A DNA stretch of 64,000 nucleotides. It comes from Microvelia longipes (taxonomy: Eukaryota > Arthropoda > Insecta > Hemiptera > Veliidae). The stretch is taken from contig JACMZG010001863.1 in NCBI GenBank assembly GCA_018340805.1, positions 52,838,303 through 52,902,302 of the forward strand, given 5' to 3'. A program made the position numbers and the translations under genes. Of this stretch, positions 26,766 through 37,587 are shown one piece after another. The notes beneath the pieces are model-generated. The model ran no database searches, was not told the origin of the DNA, and saw only the letters and a list, made by a program, of their open reading frames with translations. How positions within the stretch are numbered: position 1 is the first letter of the stretch; every line of letters begins with the position of its first letter.

Positions 26766-28363
26766 TTTTGGGTAATTCAGTTATTATTTATAAGTAGCAT
26801 ATTTATCTGTGAATTATTTGATTTTAAAATTTTAGTAGCTCAATTCCACCAAGTTAATTTCTTGGACTGATAATCAAGATAAGATTTTTTAAGGTTTTTT
26901 TTGTCGTTAATTTATTTAACAATTAAACATGTTTGCAACGTTTTGCAGAGTCAAGCACTATCAGGTAAAACAAAATGTATTAAATATAAGGTTAAATTAA
27001 AAAACATTAACATTCTAGGCCATAACTATTTAACAGGGAAAATAATTTAGAATGAATTATATTTAACAGAAATCTGTCAGTAAACAATAACATTTGAGCA
27101 AACAATACATTTTTTTTGTAGAAATGTAGAAAGATTTTACATTAAAACTGATCTAAATACCACGAATAAAAAACAATATAAATAGTATTTACTCCAATTT
27201 TCTAAATTTAAAAAACCATATCCCTTCCAGTTTCTAGTTTGCTCCTGCCCAGGAGGGTCCAGCTTCAGGGATAGGGTGTTTCTTAGCAGCTCCAGTTCCC
27301 TAAGGTAGCGGAGAAAATAGTAACCTTGTTCGGTTATGATCAATAAGACTCGTGTATTTTTATTGTGACAGAAAAACTCGAGTACAATTTTTTTTTATTT
27401 GATAGTTAGACATTTGTTATGGCAATTTGTTTATTTTATGATTAATTATTACTTGCCATCATGTACGTTCTGTGGATGTTTTTAAAAAAAGTTTCTTTTT
27501 ACTATTATTTTCTGAATTTTTTTATATCCGATTTTTTTTATTTTATTAGATTAAAATAAAAATAAACGAATCTCCTTCAACCCCCCCTGTCAAAATGACT
27601 TTAATTCTAAATTATTTTCTGTGTTTAATGGTTATTGCTCTGGTATGTTAATGATTTTCATTTTGTGTTTGATGCATTTTTTTACCTAATGATGCTGACC
27701 GAAGCATTATACATTACATGTTATATTATACATTACATGTTATGTTATACATTATATTACAATATGCAATTATACATGTTTGTAGCAAAATGTTGTGAAC
27801 ATGTATAATTGTTAAATCAATTAATAAAAAAGAACTGCAGTCATCATTAATCTTAATTATCCAATTTCAAAAAGAGTTATAATCTGTTTTTACTTGAAAA
27901 AGAAAATGAAAAACCATATAAATATATTTTTATGTATAAGCTATTGAACTAACTGTAGTATATTAAATAGTTTTCGAAGCTCTGCGCCGAATCAACTGAA
28001 AAAGGATTGCCAACATCTTTTTATAGACAGAAAGGTTCCTACTTCTAAACTCAGCAACACTGAATGGTCTCTGTGACTGATTGTGATTAAAGAGAGGCTG
28101 AGTGATTAAATGATCAGTAATGCTTTACTTCATCAGTAAAAGGTAACTTCTCGTAACGTTTATATCTCTATGATCATCATACATCAACTAGGACAATTTA
28201 TTCTTGTATAGTTGGTAGTAGTGTATTTCTGCCATGAATTATTGGCCATAACCAATCAGAGCCGAGAGATATTCTGCAATCTGTACATCGAATACTATTA
28301 TTTATACCATAATTTAATCTTTAAGTTAATTATTTTATTTGTATTTAATTTTTTTAATAGTTT

Positions 28364-29030
28364 TTGTCCAAGAGCCGGACTTGAAAAAATGTGACTCATT
28401 TTGTACAACTTCAAACAAAATTTTTCTGAAAATATACCTTAAATGATAAAGAAAAAACATAAGTCTGCCTATCCAGAGTGGAGCCATTCTCTCTGAATAT
28501 GATATGATTGCTCAAAATTTTATAAAATTGCTCAAATTTCAGTTTTCTTGAAATAAGAGTTCCCCCTGGGTTCGTGTGCAAAACATGAAGAGAACATTTC
28601 TTTAAGGTGATAAAATGTTCTACAAAACAAGCGTTTTATTATCAAAATTGCATGTCTACAACTAAAGTTATGACTTTTAAAAATGCCAAAAAATTGTTAA
28701 TTTATTCAAAGTTAGCAAATTTTCATTGAAAAATATTGGCCATTTGTGCATTTTTGACCATTTAACAGATATCATAACTGCAGTTGTAGTTATCTGAGTT
28801 TGACAAAAAAACACTCGTTTGATAGGAAATTTTATCAGTGTTAACAAATGTTCTCTTTATGTATTGCATACGACCTACGAACCACTTATTGAAAGAAAAC
28901 TGGAATTTGTGGGATTGTTAGGCAGACTATGTCTTTTCTTCATAATTTAAGGTACATTTTCAGAAAAATTTGGTTTGAAGTAGTACAAAATGAGTCACAT
29001 CTTTTAGGCTTGGCTCTTGGACTATTAGTT
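28364..29030. mobile_element. Long foldback element, about 665 bp
   Basis: The left arm (AAGAGCCGGACTTGAAAAAA, TGTGACTCATTTTGTACAAC, AAATTTTTCTGAAAATATAC at 28370-28440) has its inverse at 28925-29025. Further inside, GTTTTCTTGAAATAAGAGTT at 28540 faces AACCACTTATTGAAAGAAAA at 28880. Fillers around 28600-28830 also pair. A copy lacking most of the left arm lies at about 61600-62155. No coding potential; ORF 28929-29147 is an arm artefact. Confidence 0.75.
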
Positions 29031-29317
29031 GGTTCAAGAAAAGTTTTTTCCTACAAATTATTTAATGTTGTTAGTTATTTATATTTTAAATTATTAATTA
29101 TTAACGAGTTTCCTATTGTTTCTTCCCTTTATATTAATTTTATCTAGTCTTTTTTGTTTTTAATTAATATAAATTTTTATATTAGTATAAAAATCAGTAT
29201 TGTTGTTATTTTAATTAAATGTTTACTTTTAACTTTGTATTATTGTATTTATTTTAGAAAGACTTTTAGCATTTCTATTCATATGTTTCAGCATGATGAA
29301 AAATGTATGATTAAATA

Positions 29318-29635
29318 CATAGAGATATATACTAGAGGGGGCATAGCCTATCTTAATACATTGAGAGGCCTGAAACATTTTTAGTGGGGCTCTCAGGGGC
29401 TCTGTGTAACCTCATTGAAACCTCCTCCAAGAGGGAGTTAAGGTTATAATTAATCAATTGTTTTCGGCTTCCCGCAGATTGTTTGTGTTGTGATTTGTAT
29501 TTTAAACATTCTACTATATAATTTACTGTTATTTGTTCTGTTTATTAGATGAAAATGATAATCGAATGTGGTCAGGTTACTTTTTCGATGTTTCAAAATT
29601 CAACCAATAAGGCCTCTCTAGTAATATATCTCTAT
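29318..29635 (+). mobile_element. MITE, CATAGAGATA family, forward copy
   Basis: It begins CATAGAGATATATACTAGAG and ends with its inverse (CTCTAGTAATATATCTCTAT then G). About 318 bp, non-coding. It forms one half of a head-to-head pair. Confidence 0.75.
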
Positions 29636-29652
29636 GATTAAATAATAATAAC

Positions 29653-29972
29653 CATAGAGATACATTACTAGAGGGGCCCTATTGATTGAATTTTGAAACA
29701 TCGGAAAAGTTAACTGACCACCTTCAGCTTTTGATATAATCAAATAAACAGAACAAAAATACAGATTCTTAGATAGCAGAACATTTAAAATACAAATCAA
29801 AACAAAAAACATGCGGGAATACGTAAACAATTGATTTACTATAACCTTAACTAACTCTTGGAGGAGGTTTCAATAAGTTACACAGGGCCACTGAGAGCCC
29901 CAAAATGATATTTCAGGCCTCTATTTCAAAGTATTGAAATAGGCTATGCCCCATCTAGTATATATCTCTATG
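29653..29972 (-). mobile_element. MITE, CATAGAGATA family, inverted copy
   Basis: Inverse homologue of 29318-29635, separated by 17 bp of AT-rich sequence. Together they make a palindrome of about 650 bp. The copies differ at many sites, so they are probably two insertions rather than a recent inverted duplication. Confidence 0.75.
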
Positions 29973-30305
29973 ATAAAAATAGTTTATTTTTAAAACAAAA
30001 TTATATTGTCTAACCACAATAAAAAAAATAGCAAAGACCAATCATGTATTATTCTATTTGTTTGACTGCCAACGAAACTAATTGCTCTGTTATGAGTTAC
30101 CCTTTTTAGTTAATTAAATATTACTTTTATGTTTAAGTTTACTGAATACTCACGGGCTGTTAAGTGCCGAGTGATTCCTCCCACCTTTTTATGTAAAACA
30201 TTTTTAATATCAATTTGGTTGTAAAGTTAAGAATATAATTTGTGCTCGGCTTGCGAGTGTTTTCTATTAGGAATCCAAATATTAGCGTTAGAGGAGTTCA
30301 TCGTG

Positions 30306-31121
30306 ATCAGAGTAATAAAATAAGTCTCTCCACTAATGTAAATATTTATTTAAAATAAATCATAATTCAACCAAACGAAGGTCCTCATTAGTTTTTAACG
30401 AACAAATTATTAACAAGAAATTACAAAATGCTAAAATAAAAAATTCTGAAACTAAGTTAAATATGTAACAGACAAAAACGAAAAATTAAACTCTGAAATA
30501 AGATAATAAAAGATTATACTGGTGAGATATAAGGAAGTTAGGTTTTGAGTCTTTTCCAAGGATGTTGAATAAAGGGGATGACGCACTAAGTCGAATTGCC
30601 ATTCAACAAAGTGACCCCATCGAAAATCAAAACATAGAGATGAATGCAACACGAAACACACGTCAAAAACCAACTGCACATGCTTGGTACGAACTGCGCA
30701 TGCTTATGATCCTTATAACAGCGCAGGTCTTAAAATTTAGAGGCAAACTTATAACCTAAAGGGAGGTAAGTTTGCTCCTATTTCTCTATCTCATAAACTT
30801 CCATGGGGTCAGAAATGTTCCTTAATGCGTCATCCCCTTTATTCAACATCCTTGGTCTTTTCTTACTGTTGATTGCTATAAAACTAACCTTATTGTATTG
30901 ATTATAAGGCAAGTTCTGATCAGAGCAGAATTTGCCCCTCTATTGCTGTCATACTATTGGCCATCCATAGTAAGACAGCTCCTAAAAATCTGAAACTTCT
31001 CCAAATCATCCATTTATCAACCCCTTTGAACAAAACGGAAAAACCCTTCCTGATAGTGAGCTTCTAAGTGACTTTCTTGCGTTAAACGCTGGTAGAATTT
31101 TCTTTATTTTATTACTCTGAT
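30306..31121. mobile_element. Composite: outer inverted repeat containing a MITE
   Basis: ATCAGAGTAATAAAATAA at 30306 has its inverse at 31104-31121. Just inside the left end, AAGTCTCTCCACTAATGTAA and TTCAACCAAACGAAGG resemble the arm of the 15488-16692 foldback family. The smaller MITE at 30556-30855 sits within. Confidence 0.5.
30556..30855. mobile_element. MITE, 300 bp, 30-bp TIRs
   Basis: CCAAGGATGTTGAATAAA and the following GGGGATGACGCA are repeated inversely at 30826-30855. TCTTTT flanks both ends and may be the target duplication. Internal text (CAAAAACCAACTGCACATGC, ACAGCGCAGGTCTTAAAATT) recurs in a longer, diverged relative at about 37870-38725. Confidence 0.75.
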
Positions 31122-31392
31122 TATTTTCTATTGTATCTTTACTCTTCCTATTAAATAATTTAATGTATTTTTGTTTTATGATTGTAACATAATCATTGTA
31201 AAATTGGCCTAATTTATTTTAGCTGCCTAGTATTAAATGGTTGGGGTGATTCTAACCTTATGAAATATTTTATTTATATGTTCAATACTGTAATGAAAAT
31301 AATTAAAAGTCTACAAATGTTTATAACATACAACTATAACGTTATGTTATATTGGTATAAATATGACATTATGTTATATTTGTATAAATATA

Positions 31393-31445
<53 letters not shown>

Positions 31446-32574
31446 TTAATGCACATATCTATAAAATATATTTGATCTATGATTGATACCTAATGTTGAC
31501 ATTACATGTCTGTCAACATACACCGTAAATACATCTTTATATATTTGTTGAAGAATTCTTCTTTTAACACTAGTGCTGAAGTTAAAAGGAATTTTTGTTA
31601 TTTCCTGCACTAGTGCTGAGAGTAAGAAGAATTCTTCTCCATGACTCCTTATCTGTGACTTTGTTAGTTTTTATCAGTATGTGTTGCCATTTTGAGGTCT
31701 TGTGGTCTGTCGAATTCGTTTACTTAATTAATTTTTAAGTAGTTATTAAAGTAGATCTCTATTTTATGTTATATTTGTATAAATATATATATTTAATGCA
31801 CATGTCTAATAAATATATTTTATCTACAGTTGATTCGTAATATTGATATTTCATGTCTGTCAACATGCACCAGAAAAACATGTCTGAAAAGCTTCCCGAA
31901 AAAAATATGACTTGCACTTAAGTTGTAGTCCCCACACTCTGGTCTCCTGGCTTTGTGGGTTCCTTAAGATTATGTAAATCACTTATCTCTTTTTAATTAC
32001 TGCTCTTTTTGTTTGCATTGTATTTTTTTTAACTATGGAAATAAAGACTAATTTGAATTAAGAATATAAGTGATATATAGTGACAAGTTATGCCATACAC
32101 AGGCCAAAATATGCCATCACCATAGAGGAATGTATAGTACTATACCTAATCAGTGGCCATCACGAACAATTTTGTGACAACGTAATTACTTATGTAATTA
32201 TATTACATTACGTACTAGTAGTGTAATTAATTTTTGTTATTTATCTTTTATAAAACCTAACGTAGATAAATAACAGGATAACCATGATTGTAAAACGTCT
32301 TTGCATTACTCGTGTGGTGGTACAACCCTCTCTTCGCTCGGGCTGCAAATCCAGACTCGCATGTAAATTTCTGTTTTCCTCACTAGTTAAATAATGTGCT
32401 ATTAAAATGTTTAGTAAGGTTAGACAAATCAGAAGCATTGCTTACTGGGCTTGATTTTCAATTTAGCTCTTTAAGAGGTGGATAATAGTCTGATAGTTTA
32501 AAAAATTATTGGTTGCTATAAAACTGTTAAAAAGGGGGCTTTCGTCTTGCTTTGAAGTAGCCCCTCATGCATTA
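31122..32574. other. Intergenic AT-rich sequence
   Basis: It contains a (TA)n microsatellite at 31389-31446 and a partial direct repeat (AATGCACATATCTATAAAATATAT and CATTACATGTCTGTCAACATAC-type phrases at 31450-31525 and 31795-31875). No gene is seen. Confidence 0.5.
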
Positions 32575-32979
32575 CAGTGTATCGTCAAGTATAAAAATCC
32601 CCAAGGTCATATGCATTTTGGGGATCGACCAATCAGAGAAGCCGCTGCCAACCCCTCTCTTGAAAAAGAAAAAAAAAATCCCTACTCCCATAACCCCTGT
32701 AGGGAAATAACCTCCTTCCCGGCATTCGTTCACTTCGTTTGTGGTTCTTCTTGTGTTTATTATTTCCCTTCACAATTCATTTTTTTCCACATTTGCATAA
32801 TTCCTAAATAATAAAACTACACCAAAGAATTGTAGAAACATCGCCAAGAAAACACGGGTAACATAACCTGATTTGTTTACAAAGTTTTTTCCCCGCTGCC
32901 TTTTTGTAGGGATTTTTTTTTTTAGAATCGGTGGTGCCTAAACTGAGCTGTCAATATTTTTAGGGTCGTCGATACACTG
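32575..32979. mobile_element. MITE, 405 bp, TA target duplication
   Basis: The ends CAGTGTATCGTC and the inverse GTCGATACACTG are flanked by TA on both sides (32573-32574, 32980-32981). The inside is less AT-rich than the surroundings. CAGT-type ends with TA duplication fit Tc1/mariner-related MITEs. The plus-strand ORF here (32509-32811) has no recognisable domain. Confidence 0.65.
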
Positions 32980-32981
32980 TA

Positions 32982-33837
32982 GTTTCGCAGGGAGAGGCCG
33001 AATGCCTCTTGTTTAATTATATGTTAGCAAACGGTTTTGAACTTTTCCATCATTAATTAGTCTTACTTTAATGAATAGAGTATTTGCACATTTTTTTATT
33101 GCATTATCTTTAAGTACATCATGTAAAAGATCACCCTGTAAAATATTAGAATGAAAAAACTTATACGTTTGATGATACAGCAAAAAATGAAAAATATATT
33201 TAAACATGCCCTTTTGGCGTGAAAACGGCCTCGACTGCTTGTGTGACGTCAGAGGTAAGAATACCACCGTGTAGTACAATATTCACTAGAGCAACACTCA
33301 TAAGAGTTTATTCTATACTGTCAAAAACATGATACTGGCAGCTTTACCTACTAGGCATTGTATTACCTGGAACACGGAATTGTTTTGTTTCAGTCTTCTT
33401 TACATTCTATTGAATTGTAAGCAAGTGTTGACCTTACGATATTTCTAACTAAAACTCCCATCTGTACCTTAAACGACCCAACCTTTAGAGCGTTCCGTTT
33501 TCATCCCACTCTCTCACCCATTCCCCCTCTCCTCTTCTTTAAATGCTTATTTCGACTATTTAAAATTAAATTAAATATTTTTTTTTACAGCTTAATAGAT
33601 TTTTTAAACACATTTAATCATTGTATGATCAATACAATTTTTTTTTGTAAAAATGCAAATACGCTATTGTAAGCTCATATGTTTTAACAATATGCATTCC
33701 TCGGGTCTATCGCTGTAATTTGATTTCTATTCCCCTTATTAAATAAAGTAGGAATTGTCTGCTAAACTTAATTTTACTTTAAACAGAACAAAGAGAACAC
33801 AATTGCAGCATCAGTCCATTGATTTTAATGTCTATTG
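32982..33837. other. Intergenic, nothing recognised
   Basis: AT-rich; one 88-residue minus-strand ORF (33013-33279) without family features. No tandem repeat or TIR was seen. Confidence 0.5.
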
Positions 33838-34012
33838 TAGTTTTACACCTAGTTATTATCAGTTGACAGTGTGGGAAAATATTGTTGAGGAACTAATAAG
33901 GTTGGACTGATATGAAATTGTGGGCAGGGTTATCCACCCAGGACTAATCTCATTAGCTCCCTTGCATTATTTTCTCATGCTGTCAACTGATTATAACCAT
34001 ATGTATTACTAT
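33838..34012. mobile_element. Short MITE of the TTGACAG TIR family
   Basis: TTATTATCAGTTGACAG at the left and the inverse CTGTCAACTGATTATAA at the right. About 175 bp, probably a deletion derivative related to 15557-16479. Confidence 0.6.
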
Positions 34013-34199
34013 AACTGTACTTTTAAGTTAAACTTTTATATTATATTTTTTTTACATCTATATTAATGTTGATTGTTTTATAATATTTTGAACCGTGGAG
34101 GTAATAATCAAATGCAAACGAGTCTCTCCACAAATGCCAACTATATTTACAAATTAAAAAAGTTTCTTTTTTGTGGACTTATAAAAAAATTATTAAAAA

Positions 34200-34513
34200 C
34201 AGATTAATTACACAAAAGTCCTGTATTTTTTAATATATTATAATCAACAAAGCTTTCAACTAAAAATTAGTCATCATCAGAGTTTAAAAATATAAAATAA
34301 AAAAACAATTTTACAAACTACTTCATATTACACCTTGGTATGGTTGCACCATACCTTCATATTGCACCATACCAAGGTGCAATATGAAGTAGTTGGTAAA
34401 ATTGTTTTTTATTTTATATTTTACATTGTTAAACGCTGATGATGACTAATTTTTAGTCGAAAGCTTAGTTAATTATTATATAAAAAATATAGGACTTTTG
34501 TGTAATTAATCTG
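34200..34513. mobile_element. Foldback MITE with hammerhead-like arms, copy 2 (best preserved)
   Basis: CAGATTAATTACACAAAAGT at the left and its inverse at the right. The inner arms AGCTTTCAACTAAAAATTAG (34251) and CTAATTTTTAGTCGAAAGCT (34446) are inverse. The centre is a second hairpin around CACCTTGGTATGGTTGCACC. Both arms keep a CTGATGA...GAAAGC core (34252-34280 minus, 34436-34464 plus). Confidence 0.8.
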
Positions 34514-35300
34514 TTTTTATTTATATTTTCAAAGCTAGCTTTTGCCATTGAAAAGCAAGGAAGGAATAAAATATTAATTAAAGTATTTGAGACATAAGTT
34601 GGAATCTAACAATCTATCATCAGGCACTAACGATAGCTGTTATTAGTTGAAAACCGGCTTTGTTACTATAGTTTACATTTTATGATAGACTGTTGTTTTT
34701 ATTTATTCTTATATTTCATTGAAAAATGTTTTTAAAGTTTGTGAAAAGCTGAAGTTGCGATACTTTTCCTGTGTATTTAATTTAAGTGTTGTAAAGTAAA
34801 AAGATTATTATGAATGTATTTCTTCTGTCGTTATTTTCATCTTTACCTCTTTATTACTTCTTTCCTTTTATATTTTTTACTCTATGTAGTAATATGATTC
34901 AATTACACTTCGTGCTTTAACAGATTTATTGGGAAATTTTGTAGCTAAATCCGGTAGAATTCCTTGATTGATTAGAATTATAATTTTATCAATTACCTAC
35001 TGTTTGAAGTAGCTATAAATTTGATTTCATACAATTTTATCTGTTTCTTAGATTCATAGTCTAGAAGGTGGAATCACTCTAGTAGTGACTCTAGTATAGT
35101 TTAAAAGTGCTGGAATCGCAGCTCTACAAATGTGTGCCAAGGAGAATATTTGCATGTCTCGTATGTTTTATTGTGCTTGTTTACGATGTCTGTGTTGATT
35201 TCAAATCACACCGCTTGAGAAATAAAAAATTGCAATTCGTTTTTTGAATTATAGGAATGTGAAACCCATTAAAATTTATCGGCAAAGTTTATGGACCCAT
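34514..35300. other. Intergenic, nothing recognised
   Basis: AT-rich sequence without repeat families or ORFs that I could support. Confidence 0.5.
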
Positions 35301-35315
35301 CTTTTTACCATTAAA

Positions 35316-35725
35316 ATAAAATAAATAAATCTTTATTAACATAAAATACAATAAATGCACAAAAGTTACATCCTCACTTAATACTATTTAAATAAAAAAG
35401 CCTCATCAAATAGATGTGGCATAGGTTTAATGTCTTAAATCAAATCTGCAATCCTAATCAAATTTTATTTCTTTAAATTCTGAAATAGAGTACATAGGTG
35501 CCCCAGTCTATTAACACTGGGGGCACTTCCCCATATCATAGTGCCATAAGAAAAATACTGAAAAAACGAGAATAATAAATGGTTTTCAATGAATTTGAGA
35601 CAAAGATGAGGAGGTTTTCCTAAGCATATACACACTGGTACTTAATCTCTTGCCCAAGTGTGTGATATGAGGTTCCCAGGATAACTTATTATCTATGTAA
35701 ACACCTAAAAATTACTCATTGTATT
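35316..35725 (-). pseudogene. LINE ORF2 C-terminal remnant with frame breaks
   Basis: The complement of 35560-35715 reads VYIDNKLSWEPHITHLGKRL and STSVYMLRK, the LGV.ID..L.W..HI..L..KL......LR motif that follows the RT domain in LINEs. Later pieces (SVFSYGTMIWGSAPSVNRLG) are in another frame, so at least one indel is present. Low-coordinate side has an AAATAAATAAATC tail typical of a LINE 3' end. Confidence 0.7.
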
Positions 35726-36489
35726 TTGTCCATAAACTTTGCAAAATTGCTTATAAATTTCTATTGGTTTAACTTTGCTATACATTAAATTTTTCAAGAA
35801 AAGGGATTTAAATCAACACTGATATTGTAAATAAGCACTACAAAGCGTACGTGGCTGACAACGATAATTCTCCTTGCTGCGCATGGAGGAACTGCGATCC
35901 CAGTGCTGCAATAGAAATAAATTGAAGCAGAACTTACTTTCTGGATATACCTTGAAAATAATATTTAAAAAATGATGGAACCTCAAAATTATAGCCCCAT
36001 TTGAGAAAGTAATCCTAAAATTTGTTGTAATCACAATTAATATAATTTGCAAACCCTTGACATAGTACAACGTCTGTATTGCTACTCTAACAAGTCTTCT
36101 CAAGCCAATAAAACTGTTTTAAATCAATAGTTTAGGTAAAGACAATCAAATTATAGCCTGTCTACAATATGCTAATGCTTCAAAGTTTAGATCTGTCTGA
36201 CTAGTTAGGACAAATGACTTAGCTTTGCTATTTTACGTTTATATCTAATAATAAGAAATATTTAATTTGTCAAATAAATGAATAAAATATAAATTGTATT
36301 TATAGTAATGATAAAAACAAATGTGGATTTCACATTTGAGAGGAACAAGTGTCTCCACTATTTCAAGCAGGCTTGTAGCCAGAAAGCAGCATTCCCCCCT
36401 CTAAAAAAAATGTCCGTTTCTGGAATTGGTTTCGCTCCCTACAAGTTTCAGTGGCTAAAGGACTGATTTAACGACAGAGCAACAGTCTA

Positions 36490-36706
36490 CCAAGACAGAT
36501 CATTGTCGAGCTTAAGGCAGACTTATCATTGTCCAGCCTGTGGCAGACAAATCATTGTCGAGCCTGAGGCAGATAGATCATTGTCCAGCCTGTGGCAGAC
36601 AAATCATTGTCGAGCCTGAGGCAGACAGATCATTATTGGCAGACAAATCATTGTCGGCTGAGGCAGGTCCAGCCTGCGGCAGACAGATCATTGTCAAGCC
36701 AGACAA
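36490..36706. repeat. Minisatellite, about 26-bp unit, about 8 copies
   Basis: AGACAAATCATTGTCGAGCC plus TGAGGC alternates with a TCCAGCCTGTGGC variant. The plus-strand ORF across it (36540-36740) is a repeat artefact. Confidence 0.88.
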
Positions 36707-37099
36707 AATGAGTTACGAGCAGTGCTTGACAATTAAGTAACTGCTTAGGTTCTAAAGCATGAACCGTAACCACGCAATGGGCATGGTTCTTGCAAAGCAA
36801 GAAATGGGTTGTTTAGCACGGAAACACGCATTCTAAATGAAATTCGCCCGACAGCGGACCACCACGCCGGAATTATTTAGTTAACTCCTGGTATAAGTCC
36901 TGGAAAATTTATACCAATATCGCTTAGTTCCGGTAATTTTTCCAAGACCTTTATTTTCCCCTACAATGTATTAGAAGTGATACATTCTATGGCTCTCAAG
37001 GATCTTGAATAAAGTTCAAGGTCCTTGATTTTTCACCATTTTTATAACACGTTGATCAACGTTTAATCTTTAAATAAAACGTTGATTGATTGATCAGGG

Positions 37100-37180
37100 T
37101 TCCAGACCTTGCTTATTTTATTTATTTTTATTTTATTTTATTTTTATAACAACAACGGGCAAAGCCCAATTACAAAATAA
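37100..37180 (-). repeat. Probable LINE/SINE 3' end
   Basis: The complement reads AATTGGGCTTTGCCCGTTGT followed by an ATAAAAATAAAATAAA-type tail. The GGGCTTTGCCC hairpin with an A-rich tail is common at LINE and LINE-mobilised SINE 3' ends. Confidence 0.5.
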
Positions 37181-37518
37181 GAACAAAATTAAACAATTAA
37201 ACAATCTTATATACGTTCTATCGTCTCTATCCAGACTAAAGAAGTCCAGACCCACACTTTTGTTGTCATAAAAGGGTTGTAGACATAAATAAAACACCAA
37301 ATTATTCAACAAGAAATAAATATAGTTATTGTCTTCAATATTTAATTTATAGAATAAAAAATTATAGGAACAAAGAATAAAGAAAAATAGGAAGAAAAAC
37401 TGTTGAGTTTTGAGTTTGAAAATTTGAATCTTGTAAACAATTCTGTCGTCGTTTTAATATTTTTTTATTTAAGCTGGTTTTTGAATAGATAATCATTTTT
37501 TTTAAATTTAATTTCGCT

Positions 37519-37587
37519 ATGGGAGCTCACATTTTAAACGATTATATTGTTGTGAACTGCACCTCGACAGAAGTAGACGAGAAAAAC
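37519..37587 (+). CDS. Unrecognised gene, first coding exon
   Basis: ATG followed by 22 codons (MGAHILNDYIVVNCTSTEVD then EKN) to a consensus donor AAC|GTAAGT. Phase 0 out. The upstream 60 bp is AT-rich with no splice acceptor in frame, so this ATG is the likely start. Coding is supported by the perfect donor and by the in-phase next exon. Confidence 0.65.

Noticed and set aside
31260..31475. Membrane-like ORF of 71 residues
   Set aside because: It is a translation of a TA microsatellite giving repeated Tyr/Ile.
36540..36740. ORF of 66 residues as a gene
   Set aside because: It lies entirely in a 26-bp minisatellite and reads its repeat.
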